Source: Proteobacteria bacterium UBA2383 (GTDB taxonomy: Bacteria; Pseudomonadota; Gammaproteobacteria; Competibacterales; Competibacteraceae). Taken from it: DNA of 55,816 nt. This document shows, one piece after another, positions 16,321-25,660 of this stretch. The notes below the pieces were generated by a model that worked only from the letters and a program-made list of their open reading frames with translations, made no database searches and was not told where the DNA came from. Each line of letters starts with the position of its first letter. Position 1 is the stretch's first letter. A program made the translations under genes and the position numbers. The stretch spans positions 21,899 through 77,714 of the forward strand of contig DDST01000156.1 of assembly GCA_002343485.1 (NCBI GenBank), in the 5' to 3' direction.

Positions 16321-17691
16321 ATGGAACTCACTACGCTTACCGCGATTTCCCCCATCGATGGCCGCTATGCCGATAAAACTGCCGGCCTGCGACCGATATT
16401 CAGCGAATACGGTCTGATTCGCCACCGGGTACAGGTCGAAGTCTGCTGGTTGCAAGCCCTGGCCCGGCATCCCGGCATCCCTGAAGTTCCACCCTTGAGT
16501 GCATCGGCCATCCATATCCTTAATGGACTCGTGGAGAATTTCGCCTTAGCCGATGCCCAGCGGGTTAAGAATATCGAGCGTACCACCAACCACGATGTGA
16601 AGGCAGTGGAGTATCTGCTCAAGGAGCGCATCGCTGGCAACGCCGAATTGGAAGCAGTCAGCGAGTTTATTCACTTCGCCTGCACCTCTGAAGACATCAA
16701 CAATCTGGCTTACGCGCTGATGCTGCGCGAGGCGCGTACCCAGGCGTTGTTACCGGGATTGGATGAGATTATTGACGCCATCACCCGGTGGGCGCATCAG
16801 TACGCAGATCAACCGATGTTGGCGCGCACCCATGGCCAACCGGCCTCGCCGACGACGCTGGGTAAGGAAATGGCCAATGTTGCCTACCGGTTGAAACGGC
16901 AGCGGGCGCAATTGGTGGCGTCACCGCTGCTGGGAAAAATCAACGGCGCAGTCGGCAACTACAACGCGCATCTAACGGCTTACCCGGAGGTGGATTGGGA
17001 AGAGGTTGCCCGCCGCTTTGTTACCGAGGATTTGGGGCTGGATTGGAATCCCTACACGATTCAGATCGAGCCGCATGATTACATGGCGGAGTTTTTTCAT
17101 GCCGTGATGCGCATGAATACAGTGCTACTGGATTTCTGCCGCGATATTTGGAGTTACATTGCCATTGGTTATTTCCGGCAACGCACGGTGGCTGGCGAGA
17201 TCGGCTCTTCGACCATGCCGCACAAGGTCAATCCCATCGACTTCGAGAACGCCGAGGGTAATTTGGGAGTGGCCAATGCGTTGCTGGCGCACTTAGCGGC
17301 TAAACTGCCGGTGTCGCGCTGGCAGCGGGATTTGACCGATTCGACAGTGCTACGGACCTTGGGCGTCGGATTGGCGCATACCTTGATTGCTTACCAGTCG
17401 GCGCTAAAAGGTATCGGTAAGCTGGAAGTGAATGTGGCGGCGCTGGAAGTCGATCTGGGCGCTAATTGGGAAGTGCTAGCCGAGCCAATTCAAACCATCA
17501 TGCGCCGTTATGGCATCGACCAGCCTTATGAGAAACTCAAGGCGCTGACCCGTGGTCACCGGGTGGATCGGGAGACCTTGCAGGCCTTTGTCGTTAATCT
17601 GGCCATTCCCGACGAGGCAAAACAACGCCTGTTGGAACTGACCCCAGCCAATTATGCTGGCAATGCTGCTGCTCAAGCGAGAAAGGTATGA
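16321..17691 (+). CDS. purB: adenylosuccinate lyase
   Basis: PurB cleaves SAICAR to AICAR plus fumarate and adenylosuccinate to AMP plus fumarate, acting twice in purine synthesis. The 456 residues equal the length of the enterobacterial enzyme. The start is the ATG at 16321, since MELTTLTAISPIDGRYA is the conserved N-terminus. Motifs include the TSEDINN block, the catalytic TxGQ region ARTHGQPASPTT, and the lyase signature GSSTMPHKVNPIDFEN with the mobile catalytic Ser. Confidence 0.97.
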   Translation: MELTTLTAISPIDGRYADKTAGLRPIFSEYGLIRHRVQVEVCWLQALARHPGIPEVPPLSASAIHILNGLVENFALADAQRVKNIERTTNHDVKAVEYLLKERIAGNAELEAVSEFIHFACTSEDINNLAYALMLREARTQALLPGLDEIIDAITRWAHQYADQPMLARTHGQPASPTTLGKEMANVAYRLKRQRAQLVASPLLGKINGAVGNYNAHLTAYPEVDWEEVARRFVTEDLGLDWNPYTIQIEPHDYMAEFFHAVMRMNTVLLDFCRDIWSYIAIGYFRQRTVAGEIGSSTMPHKVNPIDFENAEGNLGVANALLAHLAAKLPVSRWQRDLTDSTVLRTLGVGLAHTLIAYQSALKGIGKLEVNVAALEVDLGANWEVLAEPIQTIMRRYGIDQPYEKLKALTRGHRVDRETLQAFVVNLAIPDEAKQRLLELTPANYAGNAAAQARKV

Positions 17692-17744
17692 CAGTGTAAG
17701 TCATTAACCAGCATGTATAAACATCAACCAGCGAGGTAAGAGTG

Positions 17745-18251
17745 ATGGCAAATGACAACGGGGTGGCCTCGATTTCGCTGGACGGCTTGGAGGATAGCCG
17801 GCGTGCTTTGCTGGAGTTGTTGGAGGGTATGCGGCGTACCCTTTATCTGTACACGCCGCTGGTGCGCTCCGATTTGTACGGCGATCCTGAAGTGATTGAT
17901 ACCATCCGTAGCAGGGTGGCGGACCAGCCCAAGTTGCGGCTGCATCTGGTGCTGCCACTAGCGCGGGAGTGGCGTAATGACTGCCCGCGGTTAGCGCGGC
18001 TGGGTGAGCGGCTCACCAGCACCTTGCTTCTGCGCACGCCAAATCGCGAGGAAATGCCGCATCGTCCGGAGCTGGGCCAAGCTTTTGCTATCGTGGATGA
18101 ACAAGCATGGCTGCGTTTCAGCGATCCCCGCCGCCTGATAGGCAGTTATGAATCCCAGCCCAGCGAGCGCATGAAGGAACTCCTGGAGTTGTTTCACACG
18201 CTTTGGAGCCGCTCGCAGACCGATCCCGATCTGCGGTGGCTGGGAATTTAG
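17745..18251 (+). CDS. conserved hypothetical protein
   Basis: A 168-residue soluble protein starts at an ATG preceded by GAGGTAAG (a GTG three bases upstream is equally possible). It opens with a helix, then TLYLYTPLVRSDLYGDPEVI and a strand KLRLHLVLP. This strand and loop pattern resembles phospholipase D-like folds, but the HxK motif is absent. It ends SDPDLRWLGI-like, close to the stop. I do not recognise a named function. Its 3' end overlaps the convergent Nudix gene by four bases. Confidence 0.6.
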   Translation: MANDNGVASISLDGLEDSRRALLELLEGMRRTLYLYTPLVRSDLYGDPEVIDTIRSRVADQPKLRLHLVLPLAREWRNDCPRLARLGERLTSTLLLRTPNREEMPHRPELGQAFAIVDEQAWLRFSDPRRLIGSYESQPSERMKELLELFHTLWSRSQTDPDLRWLGI

Positions 18252-18859
18252 GCCGAAGTCAATCCCCAACGCTCCAGTAACTTGGCCCGGTTCAGTTCCA
18301 GCCATTGTAAGGCAATGATCGGTGCGGCAGAGTTAATGCGTCCAGTGTTGCGCAAGTCCAATGCTTCAGAGCGGGAAATCACATGTAACCGGATATCCTC
18401 ATGCTCCTCGGCGACTCCTTGCAATCCACTGATTTGGGAAGTATCCACCCGGCCGCAAAACAGGGTGATGCTCTCGGAAGTGCCACCGGGGCTGACCAGG
18501 TAATGGCAGATGGGAATGAGGTCCAACAACAGGCAGCCCGCTTCCTCGACCGTCTCGCGCCGCGCTACCTCCTCGGTCGTTTCTTTGGGGTCGTCCATGA
18601 TGCCGGCCACGATTTCCAGCAGCCAGGGTCCCCCAGGAAACTCCAGCGCTCCAACCCGGAATTGTTCCAGTAAAACTACTTGATCATGATCAGGGTCATA
18701 TAGCAGAACGGCAACAGCATGGCCGCGTTCCAAGCATTCGCGGGTAATTTCAGGACTCCAGCCGCCCGCGAACAGTTCATGGCGCAGCCGGTAGTTCTCC
18801 ATACGGAAGAAACCGCTGTAGCTGATTGTTTTATCAAGCACTTCGAATCGATAGTTCAT
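18248..18859 (-). CDS. nudF: ADP-ribose pyrophosphatase (NudF-type Nudix hydrolase)
   Basis: The enzyme hydrolyses ADP-ribose to AMP and ribose 5-phosphate. The 203-residue protein shows the NudF layout: an N-terminal strand region, VVLLEQFRVGAL, the Nudix box, and the downstream PGGTSE-ITLF block typical of ADP-ribose hydrolases. The Nudix box reads GIMDDPKE then RRETVEEAG; the catalytic RE--EE is intact, but one extra residue separates the first Gly from the first Glu compared with the standard Gx5E spacing. The ATG at 18859 is divergent from the lipoprotein gene. Confidence 0.9.
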   Translation of the reverse strand: MNYRFEVLDKTISYSGFFRMENYRLRHELFAGGWSPEITRECLERGHAVAVLLYDPDHDQVVLLEQFRVGALEFPGGPWLLEIVAGIMDDPKETTEEVARRETVEEAGCLLLDLIPICHYLVSPGGTSESITLFCGRVDTSQISGLQGVAEEHEDIRLHVISRSEALDLRNTGRINSAAPIIALQWLELNRAKLLERWGLTSA

Positions 18860-18925
18860 GATGGGGGCGTCCGTGTTGAGAGGGTCAATTCAGATAAGTA
18901 TGCATTGTAATCCGGAGCGGGCGCG

Positions 18926-19408
18926 ATGCGCGGACTAAGTGAATGGTGGACCACTGTAGGAGGGTTGACCTTGGCGCTGGTGCTAACTGCCTGTGGAGAG
19001 AGCCCGGAGTCACCTGAAACTGAAATTCAGACCTTTGTCGCCAAGGTGCAGATTGCTGCTGAAGAACGCAATGCCCGTGAGCTGCGGTCGTTGATCGCTA
19101 AGGACTATGTTGATATTCATGGTAACGACCGTAAGGCGATAGAAGGCTTAATTCACTTGCATATTCTGCGAAATCAATCAATTCATGTGCTTACTCGGAT
19201 TCAGGTTATTGAATTTCCCGAACCGGAACGGGCGCTGGTGGTTGTCATGGCGGCGTTAGCCAGCCGCCCTGTGGCGAGTGCTGATGAACTGGCGGGTCTG
19301 AATGCCGATCTGTACCGTTTTAATCTTGAACTGATTCGACATGGGCGGGATGACTGGCTGGTACAACATGCCGCATGGGAAACTGCCCAATTGGCCGATT
19401 TTTGGTAG
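18926..19408 (+). CDS. putative lipoprotein with an NTF2/SnoaL-like domain
   Basis: The 160-residue protein has a basic then hydrophobic N-terminus ending in a lipobox LTAC (Cys at about residue 23), so it is probably an inner- or outer-membrane lipoprotein. The mature part, about 135 residues, follows the pattern of small NTF2-like proteins: a helix with E-RN---LRSLIAKDYVD, then a set of strands, ending with W near the C-terminus. It lies 15 bases before the copper ATPase, so it may be co-expressed, but no metal-binding motif is evident. Confidence 0.65.
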   Translation: MRGLSEWWTTVGGLTLALVLTACGESPESPETEIQTFVAKVQIAAEERNARELRSLIAKDYVDIHGNDRKAIEGLIHLHILRNQSIHVLTRIQVIEFPEPERALVVVMAALASRPVASADELAGLNADLYRFNLELIRHGRDDWLVQHAAWETAQLADFW

Positions 19409-19423
19409 CTAAAAGGAAACTCA

Positions 19424-21679
19424 ATGGCAGTATCGCACACTCTTTCCCGCCGGCTGGCCGTGACCGGTATGAGCTGCGCTGGTTGCGTGGCTGCTGTGGA
19501 AAACGCTCTGCGCAGCGCACCCGGTGTAACTACAGCCAATGTCAACTTCGCTGAGCGCACTGCCCAGGTGAGCGGTGATGTGCCCTTACCTACCCTGATC
19601 CAGGCGATTCGTGCTGCTGGCTACGATGCCGCTGAACTTAAGGATGCCGCTGCTGAAGCTGAACGCGATGCCGCCGAACACGCGCATTATCAGCGATTGA
19701 TCCGCAATACCATTGCTGCTGGTGCGTTGGCCGCACCGCTGATGATCGCGGAAATGGCCGGTTGGTTGCCGGTGGTGGCCACGTCTGCCGGTCAGGCTTT
19801 CTGGATCAGTGCTGGATTGGTGACTCTCGCCGTCATGATCTACAGTGGTGGCCATTTCTTCACGGGCGCTTGGCGGCAGTTCCGCCACCATAACGCTAAT
19901 ATGGACACCTTGATTGCTTTGGGTACCGGTGCCGCTTGGTGCTACTCGATGCTGGTTGCGTTGTTCCCAGCGAGTGTGCCCAGTCTGGCGCAACACGCCT
20001 ATTTCGAAGCTGCAGTGACGATTATCGCTCTGATTAACCTCGGTGCCGCCTTGGAGAGCCGGGCGCGCGGCAAGGCCTCTGCCGCTATCCAGCGCCTGCT
20101 TGGTCTGCAGCCGAAAACTGCCCGGCTGGTTGAAGGAGACCAAGAGCGGGATGTGCGCATTGAAACCTTGCAGCCCGGCGCGTTAATCCGGGTCCGTCCT
20201 GGCGAAAAAATTCCAGTAGATGGCGATATTGTCAGCGGTCAGTCCACAGTGGATGAATCCATGTTAACCGGCGAACCGCTTCCGGTTGTTAAACAGGCGG
20301 GCGATCCGGTCACGGGCGGCGCTTTAAATAAAACCGGCACCTTTGTATTCCGCGCTATCCGGGTGGGTGAGGATACCGTGCTTGCGCACATCGTCGCCAG
20401 CGTGCGCCAGGCGCAGAATAGCAAACCACCGATTGGCCGGCTGGCTGACCGGGTCGCGTCGGTCTTTGTCCCCTCGGTGCTGATTGTTGCCATGTTGACC
20501 GCACTCGCCTGGTTCAACTTCGGCCCTGAACCCCGGGCTGGCTATATGCTAGTCACTACCTTGACCGTGTTGATCATCGCCTGTCCCTGTGCGCTGGGAT
20601 TGGCTACGCCGATTTCCATCATGGCCGGGGTCGGCAAGGCTGCGGAATACGGTATCCTGATCCGCGATGGTGAAGCCTTGCAACGAGCCGGACAATTGAC
20701 CACGGTGGTGCTGGATAAGACCGGCACAGTGACTACCGGGCGGCCCACCGTGACCACGATCATCGCCGCCGCAGGCTTCAGCGAGGATGAAGTGTTCGTG
20801 CTGGCTGCGGGCTTGGAAACCGGTTCCGAACATCCTTTGGCCCAGGCCATTCTCGATGCCGCCCGCGGACGCGGCTTAGCCATTCCCGCTGTAGAACAGT
20901 TTGAAGCTATTGCCGGTCATGGTGCTCGCGGCGCAGTGAATGGACGGACGGTACTGGCGGGTAATCGCCAGTGGCTGGACATGCAGAGGATCGATACTAC
21001 TTTGCTCCAGGCTGAGGCGGAACGCCTGGCCGCTGCGGGACAGACACCTATTTTCGTCGCTGCCGATGGTCAGGCGGCCGGCATTGTTGCGGTAGCCGAT
21101 CCGTTGAAACCGGACTCCGCCGCTGCTATTGCCCGCTTGCGGCAGCTCGGTTTAAACGTCGTGCTGCTGACCGGTGATCATACTGCTACCGCTCGGGCCA
21201 TTGCTGCACAAGCCGGGATCGAGCGGATTCATGCTGAAGTATTGCCCGTGCACAAGGCCAGCGTCATTGCTGAGTTGCAATCTCAAGGGGAGGTGGTGGG
21301 CATGGCCGGGGATGGCATCAATGATGCTCCAGCGCTAGCCCAGGCCGATGTGGGCTTGGCGCTGGGTACGGGAACTGATATTGCTATTGAAAGTGCGGGC
21401 ATCACCTTGGTGCGCGGCTCCTTGCATGGCATTGCCGACGCCATTGCGCTATCGCGGGCTGCTATGCGTAACATCCGGCAGAATCTATTTGGCGCCTTCA
21501 TTTACAATACCTTGGGTATTCCATTGGCAGCCGGGGTGCTTTATCCCGCAACCGGGCTATTATTGAACCCAATGCTGGCTGGCGCGGCTATGGCGCTATC
21601 CTCCTTGACCGTCGTCAGCAATGCCAACCGATTACGGGGGTTTCGGCCACCGGATCTGCCTGGAGGTAATCCACGATGA
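19424..21679 (+). CDS. copA: Cu(+)-exporting P-type ATPase
   Basis: The 751-residue P1B-ATPase pumps monovalent copper out of the cytoplasm. It has one N-terminal heavy-metal-associated domain with GMSCAGC (residues 15-21), then the TGE actuator motif, the transmembrane CPCALG, the phosphorylation site DKTGT, SEHPL, and GDGINDAPAL in the ATP-binding region. The YN pair (YNTLGIP) and MALSS in the last helices are the Cu(I)-specific residues. The start has GGAAAC upstream. The stop overlaps the next tiny frame (ATGA). Regulation is not visible: no CueR-type gene is adjacent. Confidence 0.95.
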   Translation: MAVSHTLSRRLAVTGMSCAGCVAAVENALRSAPGVTTANVNFAERTAQVSGDVPLPTLIQAIRAAGYDAAELKDAAAEAERDAAEHAHYQRLIRNTIAAGALAAPLMIAEMAGWLPVVATSAGQAFWISAGLVTLAVMIYSGGHFFTGAWRQFRHHNANMDTLIALGTGAAWCYSMLVALFPASVPSLAQHAYFEAAVTIIALINLGAALESRARGKASAAIQRLLGLQPKTARLVEGDQERDVRIETLQPGALIRVRPGEKIPVDGDIVSGQSTVDESMLTGEPLPVVKQAGDPVTGGALNKTGTFVFRAIRVGEDTVLAHIVASVRQAQNSKPPIGRLADRVASVFVPSVLIVAMLTALAWFNFGPEPRAGYMLVTTLTVLIIACPCALGLATPISIMAGVGKAAEYGILIRDGEALQRAGQLTTVVLDKTGTVTTGRPTVTTIIAAAGFSEDEVFVLAAGLETGSEHPLAQAILDAARGRGLAIPAVEQFEAIAGHGARGAVNGRTVLAGNRQWLDMQRIDTTLLQAEAERLAAAGQTPIFVAADGQAAGIVAVADPLKPDSAAAIARLRQLGLNVVLLTGDHTATARAIAAQAGIERIHAEVLPVHKASVIAELQSQGEVVGMAGDGINDAPALAQADVGLALGTGTDIAIESAGITLVRGSLHGIADAIALSRAAMRNIRQNLFGAFIYNTLGIPLAAGVLYPATGLLLNPMLAGAAMALSSLTVVSNANRLRGFRPPDLPGGNPR

Positions 21680-21756
21680 CCACTTTCATCGTCAATCTGG
21701 CTGGATTGGGCCTGATTGGCTTGATCATTTGGTGGTTTTGGGGCGCTCATTTATGA
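21676..21756 (+). CDS. 26-residue single-helix membrane peptide
   Basis: The frame starts at the ATG overlapping the copA stop and ends in a TGA overlapping the next ATG, so it is placed as a coupled gene in both directions. The peptide is nearly all hydrophobic, with NLAGLGLIGLIIWWFWG followed by AHL. It resembles the membrane anchor at the N-terminus of small cupredoxin-domain proteins that from memory often sit beside copper ATPases, but here the cupredoxin part is missing. It may be a real micro-protein or a truncated remnant. Confidence 0.5.
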   Translation: MTTFIVNLAGLGLIGLIIWWFWGAHL

Positions 21757-22082
21757 ATACGCTACCCTCAACCAAACCGTCCTGGCTGGGTCGCTTGGGT
21801 GTTGCATTGGCGACTGTCGTGACCCTTGTGGCTGGCTTTATCACCGCTTCGCTGCTATTCGTCTTGCTGTTGACAGCGGGGCTGGCGTTTGCCGGCTGGT
21901 TGTGGTGGCAGTTCCGCCGGTTGGCGCGCCAGGCGCAGGCGAGCACGCTGCATGACCTTGAAGGTGAGTATACGGTCGAGTCCGTCTATACGGTGGCGCC
22001 TGTCCAACCGGCGCTGGAAGATCAAAATGCATTCAATCAGGAGCCGCATTCTGATGCGCCGCGCCCGTCCCAGACCCTATAA
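21753..22082 (+). CDS. small membrane protein of unknown function
   Basis: The 109-residue protein starts at the ATG at 21753, overlapping the stop of the tiny frame before it. Two adjacent hydrophobic stretches (about residues 16-50) are followed by an amphipathic RRLARQAQA helix and a polar acidic tail. There is no Cys or His metal motif. I do not recognise a family. It ends eight bases before the histidine kinase gene, so it is probably in the same transcript. A longer frame beginning at 21621 overlaps copA and is not supported. Confidence 0.6.
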   Translation: MNTLPSTKPSWLGRLGVALATVVTLVAGFITASLLFVLLLTAGLAFAGWLWWQFRRLARQAQASTLHDLEGEYTVESVYTVAPVQPALEDQNAFNQEPHSDAPRPSQTL

Positions 22083-22090
22083 AAATCACC

Positions 22091-24031
22091 GTGCTTCCCG
22101 ATCCTGCCCCTGATCCCGGTGCGCAATGTGCCGGCATTCAACAAGTGCAGCGGCTGTACGCACGGATCCCGTTGGATGTCGTCGTTAGTTTGTTGATCGC
22201 GCCCGCGCTGGTTTTCAGCGTCTGGAACGCCATTCCCTCTTCTGTGCTGTTGATCTGGCTGGTGCTGCTGGAAGTGAGCGTTGTTATCCGTTTGACGTTG
22301 ATCTTCATCTTTCAGCGCTGCCCTCATCCGGAGGAGGATGCAACCCGCTGGGCCGTTCGCTACGTCTGGGCTTGCCTGGCGAGCGGGGTAAGTTGGGGAG
22401 GGGCTGTGTTATTGCTGATCTACTCGCCTTCCTTAATCTACGATGTACTCATTGTTCTGGTACTGGGCGGTATCTTGATGAGCGGGTTATTGACGCTAAC
22501 TCCAGTGCTGAAAGCTTACCTTGCTTATGCCTTGGCGCTGTCCTTGCCGCCGATCCTCTGGTTGCTATGGCAAAATGATCCAATTCACATCACCTTAGGG
22601 GTTGCTAGTCTGCTGTATTTGTTGCTGGCAGTGGGGATTGCGCACCATGGCTATCAAACTCTGAACCAGTCCCTGCGGTTGACGCTTAGAAATAAGGCAT
22701 TAATCCAATCTTCCCTTACTGCTAAGGAACATGCCGAGCAAGACCATCGGCAATTGGCCGAACAGCAGATAGCGTTGATGGACAGTGTAGAAGCGATGCG
22801 GGAGCTGTATCGGGTAATCTCCTCCTCCGTGCGTTGTGCCGAAAGAATGCGGGCGATGCTGGTGATGGGTTGTCAGCGGTTTGGGTTGGCCACCGGCATC
22901 CTGGCCAGAATCGAAGGTAATTGCTATGAGATTGTTCAAGTGCAATCGCCTAGCGGCGAGATTAATCCAGGTGATATCTTAGACTTGGGCGATACCTATT
23001 GCCGCGATACCCTCCGCGCCCAAGGGCCGCTGGGTTTCGAACATGCTGCGGCTAGCGTCCAGCGCTATCATCCCTGCTACCAAAAATCCAGGCTGGAAGC
23101 CTATCTGGGTGTTTCGGTGTGGGTGAATGGTTCACTCTATGGAACGTTGAATTTCTCAGACCGCCAACCGCGTGCCACGCCATTCACCACCGTGGATCGG
23201 GAGCTGATTCAATTGATGGCTCAATGGATCGGTGGTGCATTGGAGCAGGAGCGCATGGCGGCTGCTTCACAACGGCAACAAGCCTTGTTGGCGCACGCTT
23301 CACGCCTTAATACCCTGGGAGAAATGGCCTCTGGACTGGTCCACGAGATCAATCAGCCGATCACCGCCATTATGCTCTACACCGATGCTGGCTTGGCGCG
23401 ATTGCGCAACCGTTCCTTTGAATGGGATGAGTTGCGGGAGACACTGGAGAAAATTGCCGCTCAGAGTGCACGGGCCGGCGCCATCATCCAACAGATCCGC
23501 CACTTCGCCCGCCGGAGCAAACCCCAGTATGTCCCCGTGCATGTTAATGACTTGTTTGACGAAATTTCTGATTTCCTCAATCTTGAAGCCCAGCGCCATG
23601 CCGTCCGCATCCGCTATGCGGCCTCTCCAGCATTGCCGTTGGTATTAGCCGATGCGCTACAGATCCAGCAGGTGATTCTTAACCTGGTACGCAACGCCAT
23701 GGATGCTATGGATGCCAGAAAAGGAATATTCATGATTCTAGTCTCTGCGCATCTTGATCAGGGGGTGGTGGAAATCTCAGTTCAAGACAACGGTCCTGGC
23801 CTGGAACCCGGTGTCCTCAGTCAATTGCTGTATCCTTTTTTTACGACCAAACCTCAGGGTCTTGGCCTGGGACTGCCGATCAGCCAATCTATCGTTGAGG
23901 CACATGGTGGCCGGTTGTGGGTTACCTCTAATCCCGGTTCCGGGGTGACCTTCCACTTCACCTTGCCGGTGGCTGGCAACGCCGATCTACCTGAAAGTGC
24001 ACCGATCGCACTGTCTATTGAAACGGGTTAG
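22091..24031 (+). CDS. membrane histidine kinase with a GAF domain (first of a pair)
   Basis: The 646-residue sensor kinase starts at a GTG. Residues 25-200 form about six transmembrane helices, resembling a MASE-type membrane sensor. A coiled-coil linker follows, then a GAF domain (about 230-390, with LVMGCQRFGLATGI and WVNGSLYGTLNFSD). The phosphoacceptor box is LVHEINQPITAI (His about 418). The ATPase domain shows the N box NLVRNAMDAM, DNGPGL and PFFTTKPQGLGLGL. The HEINQP form places it in the group of FixL/TodS-like kinases. It is followed by a second kinase 12 bases on. Confidence 0.92.
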   Translation: MLPDPAPDPGAQCAGIQQVQRLYARIPLDVVVSLLIAPALVFSVWNAIPSSVLLIWLVLLEVSVVIRLTLIFIFQRCPHPEEDATRWAVRYVWACLASGVSWGGAVLLLIYSPSLIYDVLIVLVLGGILMSGLLTLTPVLKAYLAYALALSLPPILWLLWQNDPIHITLGVASLLYLLLAVGIAHHGYQTLNQSLRLTLRNKALIQSSLTAKEHAEQDHRQLAEQQIALMDSVEAMRELYRVISSSVRCAERMRAMLVMGCQRFGLATGILARIEGNCYEIVQVQSPSGEINPGDILDLGDTYCRDTLRAQGPLGFEHAAASVQRYHPCYQKSRLEAYLGVSVWVNGSLYGTLNFSDRQPRATPFTTVDRELIQLMAQWIGGALEQERMAAASQRQQALLAHASRLNTLGEMASGLVHEINQPITAIMLYTDAGLARLRNRSFEWDELRETLEKIAAQSARAGAIIQQIRHFARRSKPQYVPVHVNDLFDEISDFLNLEAQRHAVRIRYAASPALPLVLADALQIQQVILNLVRNAMDAMDARKGIFMILVSAHLDQGVVEISVQDNGPGLEPGVLSQLLYPFFTTKPQGLGLGLPISQSIVEAHGGRLWVTSNPGSGVTFHFTLPVAGNADLPESAPIALSIETG

Positions 24032-24043
24032 AGAGGTCAGGTT

Positions 24044-25660
24044 TTGGGCGCTCGATCCTTGCTTCCCACGCGCTTCCGGTCAGCAGAGGAGGGCAATGAA
24101 CGATGGTTCCTCGGACGAATGGTTCAGCTTTGGTTTGAAGGTCTGCGCCGTTACGATTCTCCTGCTTCCCTTAGTCTGCTCTATATCGCTCTTGGCCTGC
24201 TCTGGCTGATGGCCGATGATCTATTGCTAGTGATTGGTTTCAGCCGCACTACGTTATCGTCAATGCCTAGCCTGTTGAAAAATGGCGTGGGTGTCGTCAT
24301 CAGTGGCGGCCTTCTGTACGGGTTGCTATCCGCCCATACCCGTAACGCCCGCCGTGCTCGCCGGATGCATGAATACGTTGAGGACCGTTTGCGTGGAGCA
24401 CGCGATGAATTGGAAAGCCGGGTACAAGAACGGACAGCGGAACTGCAGGCGATCAATCACACCATGGAACAGCAATTTGCAGCCCGCATCCGGGTTGAAA
24501 TTGCCTTGCGCGATAGTGAGGAGCGGTTTCGTCAGCTGGCTGAGCATGTCCGGGAAGTGTTCTGGGTTTATGGCATCGTTGAAGAACGTATTCTCTATAT
24601 CAGTCCCGCCTATGAAGAGATTTGGGGACGATCTGTGACCAACCTGTACGAACGACCGTTGGATTGGCTGGAAGCGGTTCATCCTGACGACCGCTTGCGT
24701 ATTCATGCGGCGCATGTGGCGAAAACTCAGTGTGGCTACTTGAATGAAGAGTACCGGGTCGTGCGGCCTGATGGCGCCGTGCGTTGGGTTTGGGATCGTG
24801 GCTTTCCGGTGCGTGACGAGACCGGCCATGTCTATCGTATCGCTGGACTAGCAGAGGACATCACTGCTCGTAAGTTGGCGGATGATCAGTTGCGCCAGCA
24901 GCAGGTGGAGTTAGCACGGACCTCGCGGCTTAGCCTGGCCGTCGAATTGGCCTCTAATCTAGCGCATGAAATGAACCAGCCATTGGCGGCTATCGTTGCC
25001 TACACGCAAGCCTGTTTGACTCTGTTACGGCAAGGTAAAGCCGATCCTCGTGAAGTCACAGGCGCTCTTGAGGAAGTGGTCAATCAAGGTTTACGCGCCG
25101 GTGAGATTATCCGCCATCTGCTTGAGTTGGTGCGGCGGCATACCGTTGCGCAGACTGTGCTGAACCTTAACACCGTCATTCATGCAGTCATCAGCTATGC
25201 GCAGCTCGAATTGCGCCAAGCCAAACTGAATTTGAAGCTGGAGCTGGCAGAATCCCTGCCTGCGGTGCTGGCAGATGATTTGCAAATCCAGCTGGTGGTG
25301 CTTTATTTGATGCGCAATGCCATCGAAGCAATGCAGGAGTCGCAGGAGCCGCATGAATTAACGATTCAGACGAGTTTACTCAGTTCGAATGTGGCGCTGG
25401 TTACCATCCGTGATACCGGCTATGGCTTCAGCGAAGAAGCTGTCGAGCGGTTGTTCCAGCCTTTTTTCACCACTAAACCCGGAGGCATGGGTTTGGGGCT
25501 GTCAGTGAGCCGCTCAATTATTGAAGCCCAGGGTGGGCAATTGTGGGCGACACCAAATCTGGATCGGGGTGCTTCCTTTCACTTTACCCTGCCGATTTCA
25601 GTGACAGCTTATCCTGTGTATTTCAGCTATGAACCTGATTCCGACCGTTTTTCTCATTGA
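24044..25660 (+). CDS. PAS-domain histidine kinase (second of a pair)
   Basis: The 538-residue kinase begins at a TTG preceded by GAGAGG; an ATG at 24119 is an alternative. One or two transmembrane helices lie at about residues 43-90, followed by a coiled coil, then a PAS domain (about 160-285: DSEERFRQLAEHV, YEEIWGRS, WVWDRGFPV). The phosphoacceptor box is LAHEMNQPLAAI (His about 308) and the ATPase part has YLMRNAIEAM, DTGYGFSE and PFFTTKPGGMGLGL. It overlaps the regulator gene by 32 bases, which suggests translational coupling to it. Confidence 0.92.
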   Translation: MGARSLLPTRFRSAEEGNERWFLGRMVQLWFEGLRRYDSPASLSLLYIALGLLWLMADDLLLVIGFSRTTLSSMPSLLKNGVGVVISGGLLYGLLSAHTRNARRARRMHEYVEDRLRGARDELESRVQERTAELQAINHTMEQQFAARIRVEIALRDSEERFRQLAEHVREVFWVYGIVEERILYISPAYEEIWGRSVTNLYERPLDWLEAVHPDDRLRIHAAHVAKTQCGYLNEEYRVVRPDGAVRWVWDRGFPVRDETGHVYRIAGLAEDITARKLADDQLRQQQVELARTSRLSLAVELASNLAHEMNQPLAAIVAYTQACLTLLRQGKADPREVTGALEEVVNQGLRAGEIIRHLLELVRRHTVAQTVLNLNTVIHAVISYAQLELRQAKLNLKLELAESLPAVLADDLQIQLVVLYLMRNAIEAMQESQEPHELTIQTSLLSSNVALVTIRDTGYGFSEEAVERLFQPFFTTKPGGMGLGLSVSRSIIEAQGGQLWATPNLDRGASFHFTLPISVTAYPVYFSYEPDSDRFSH

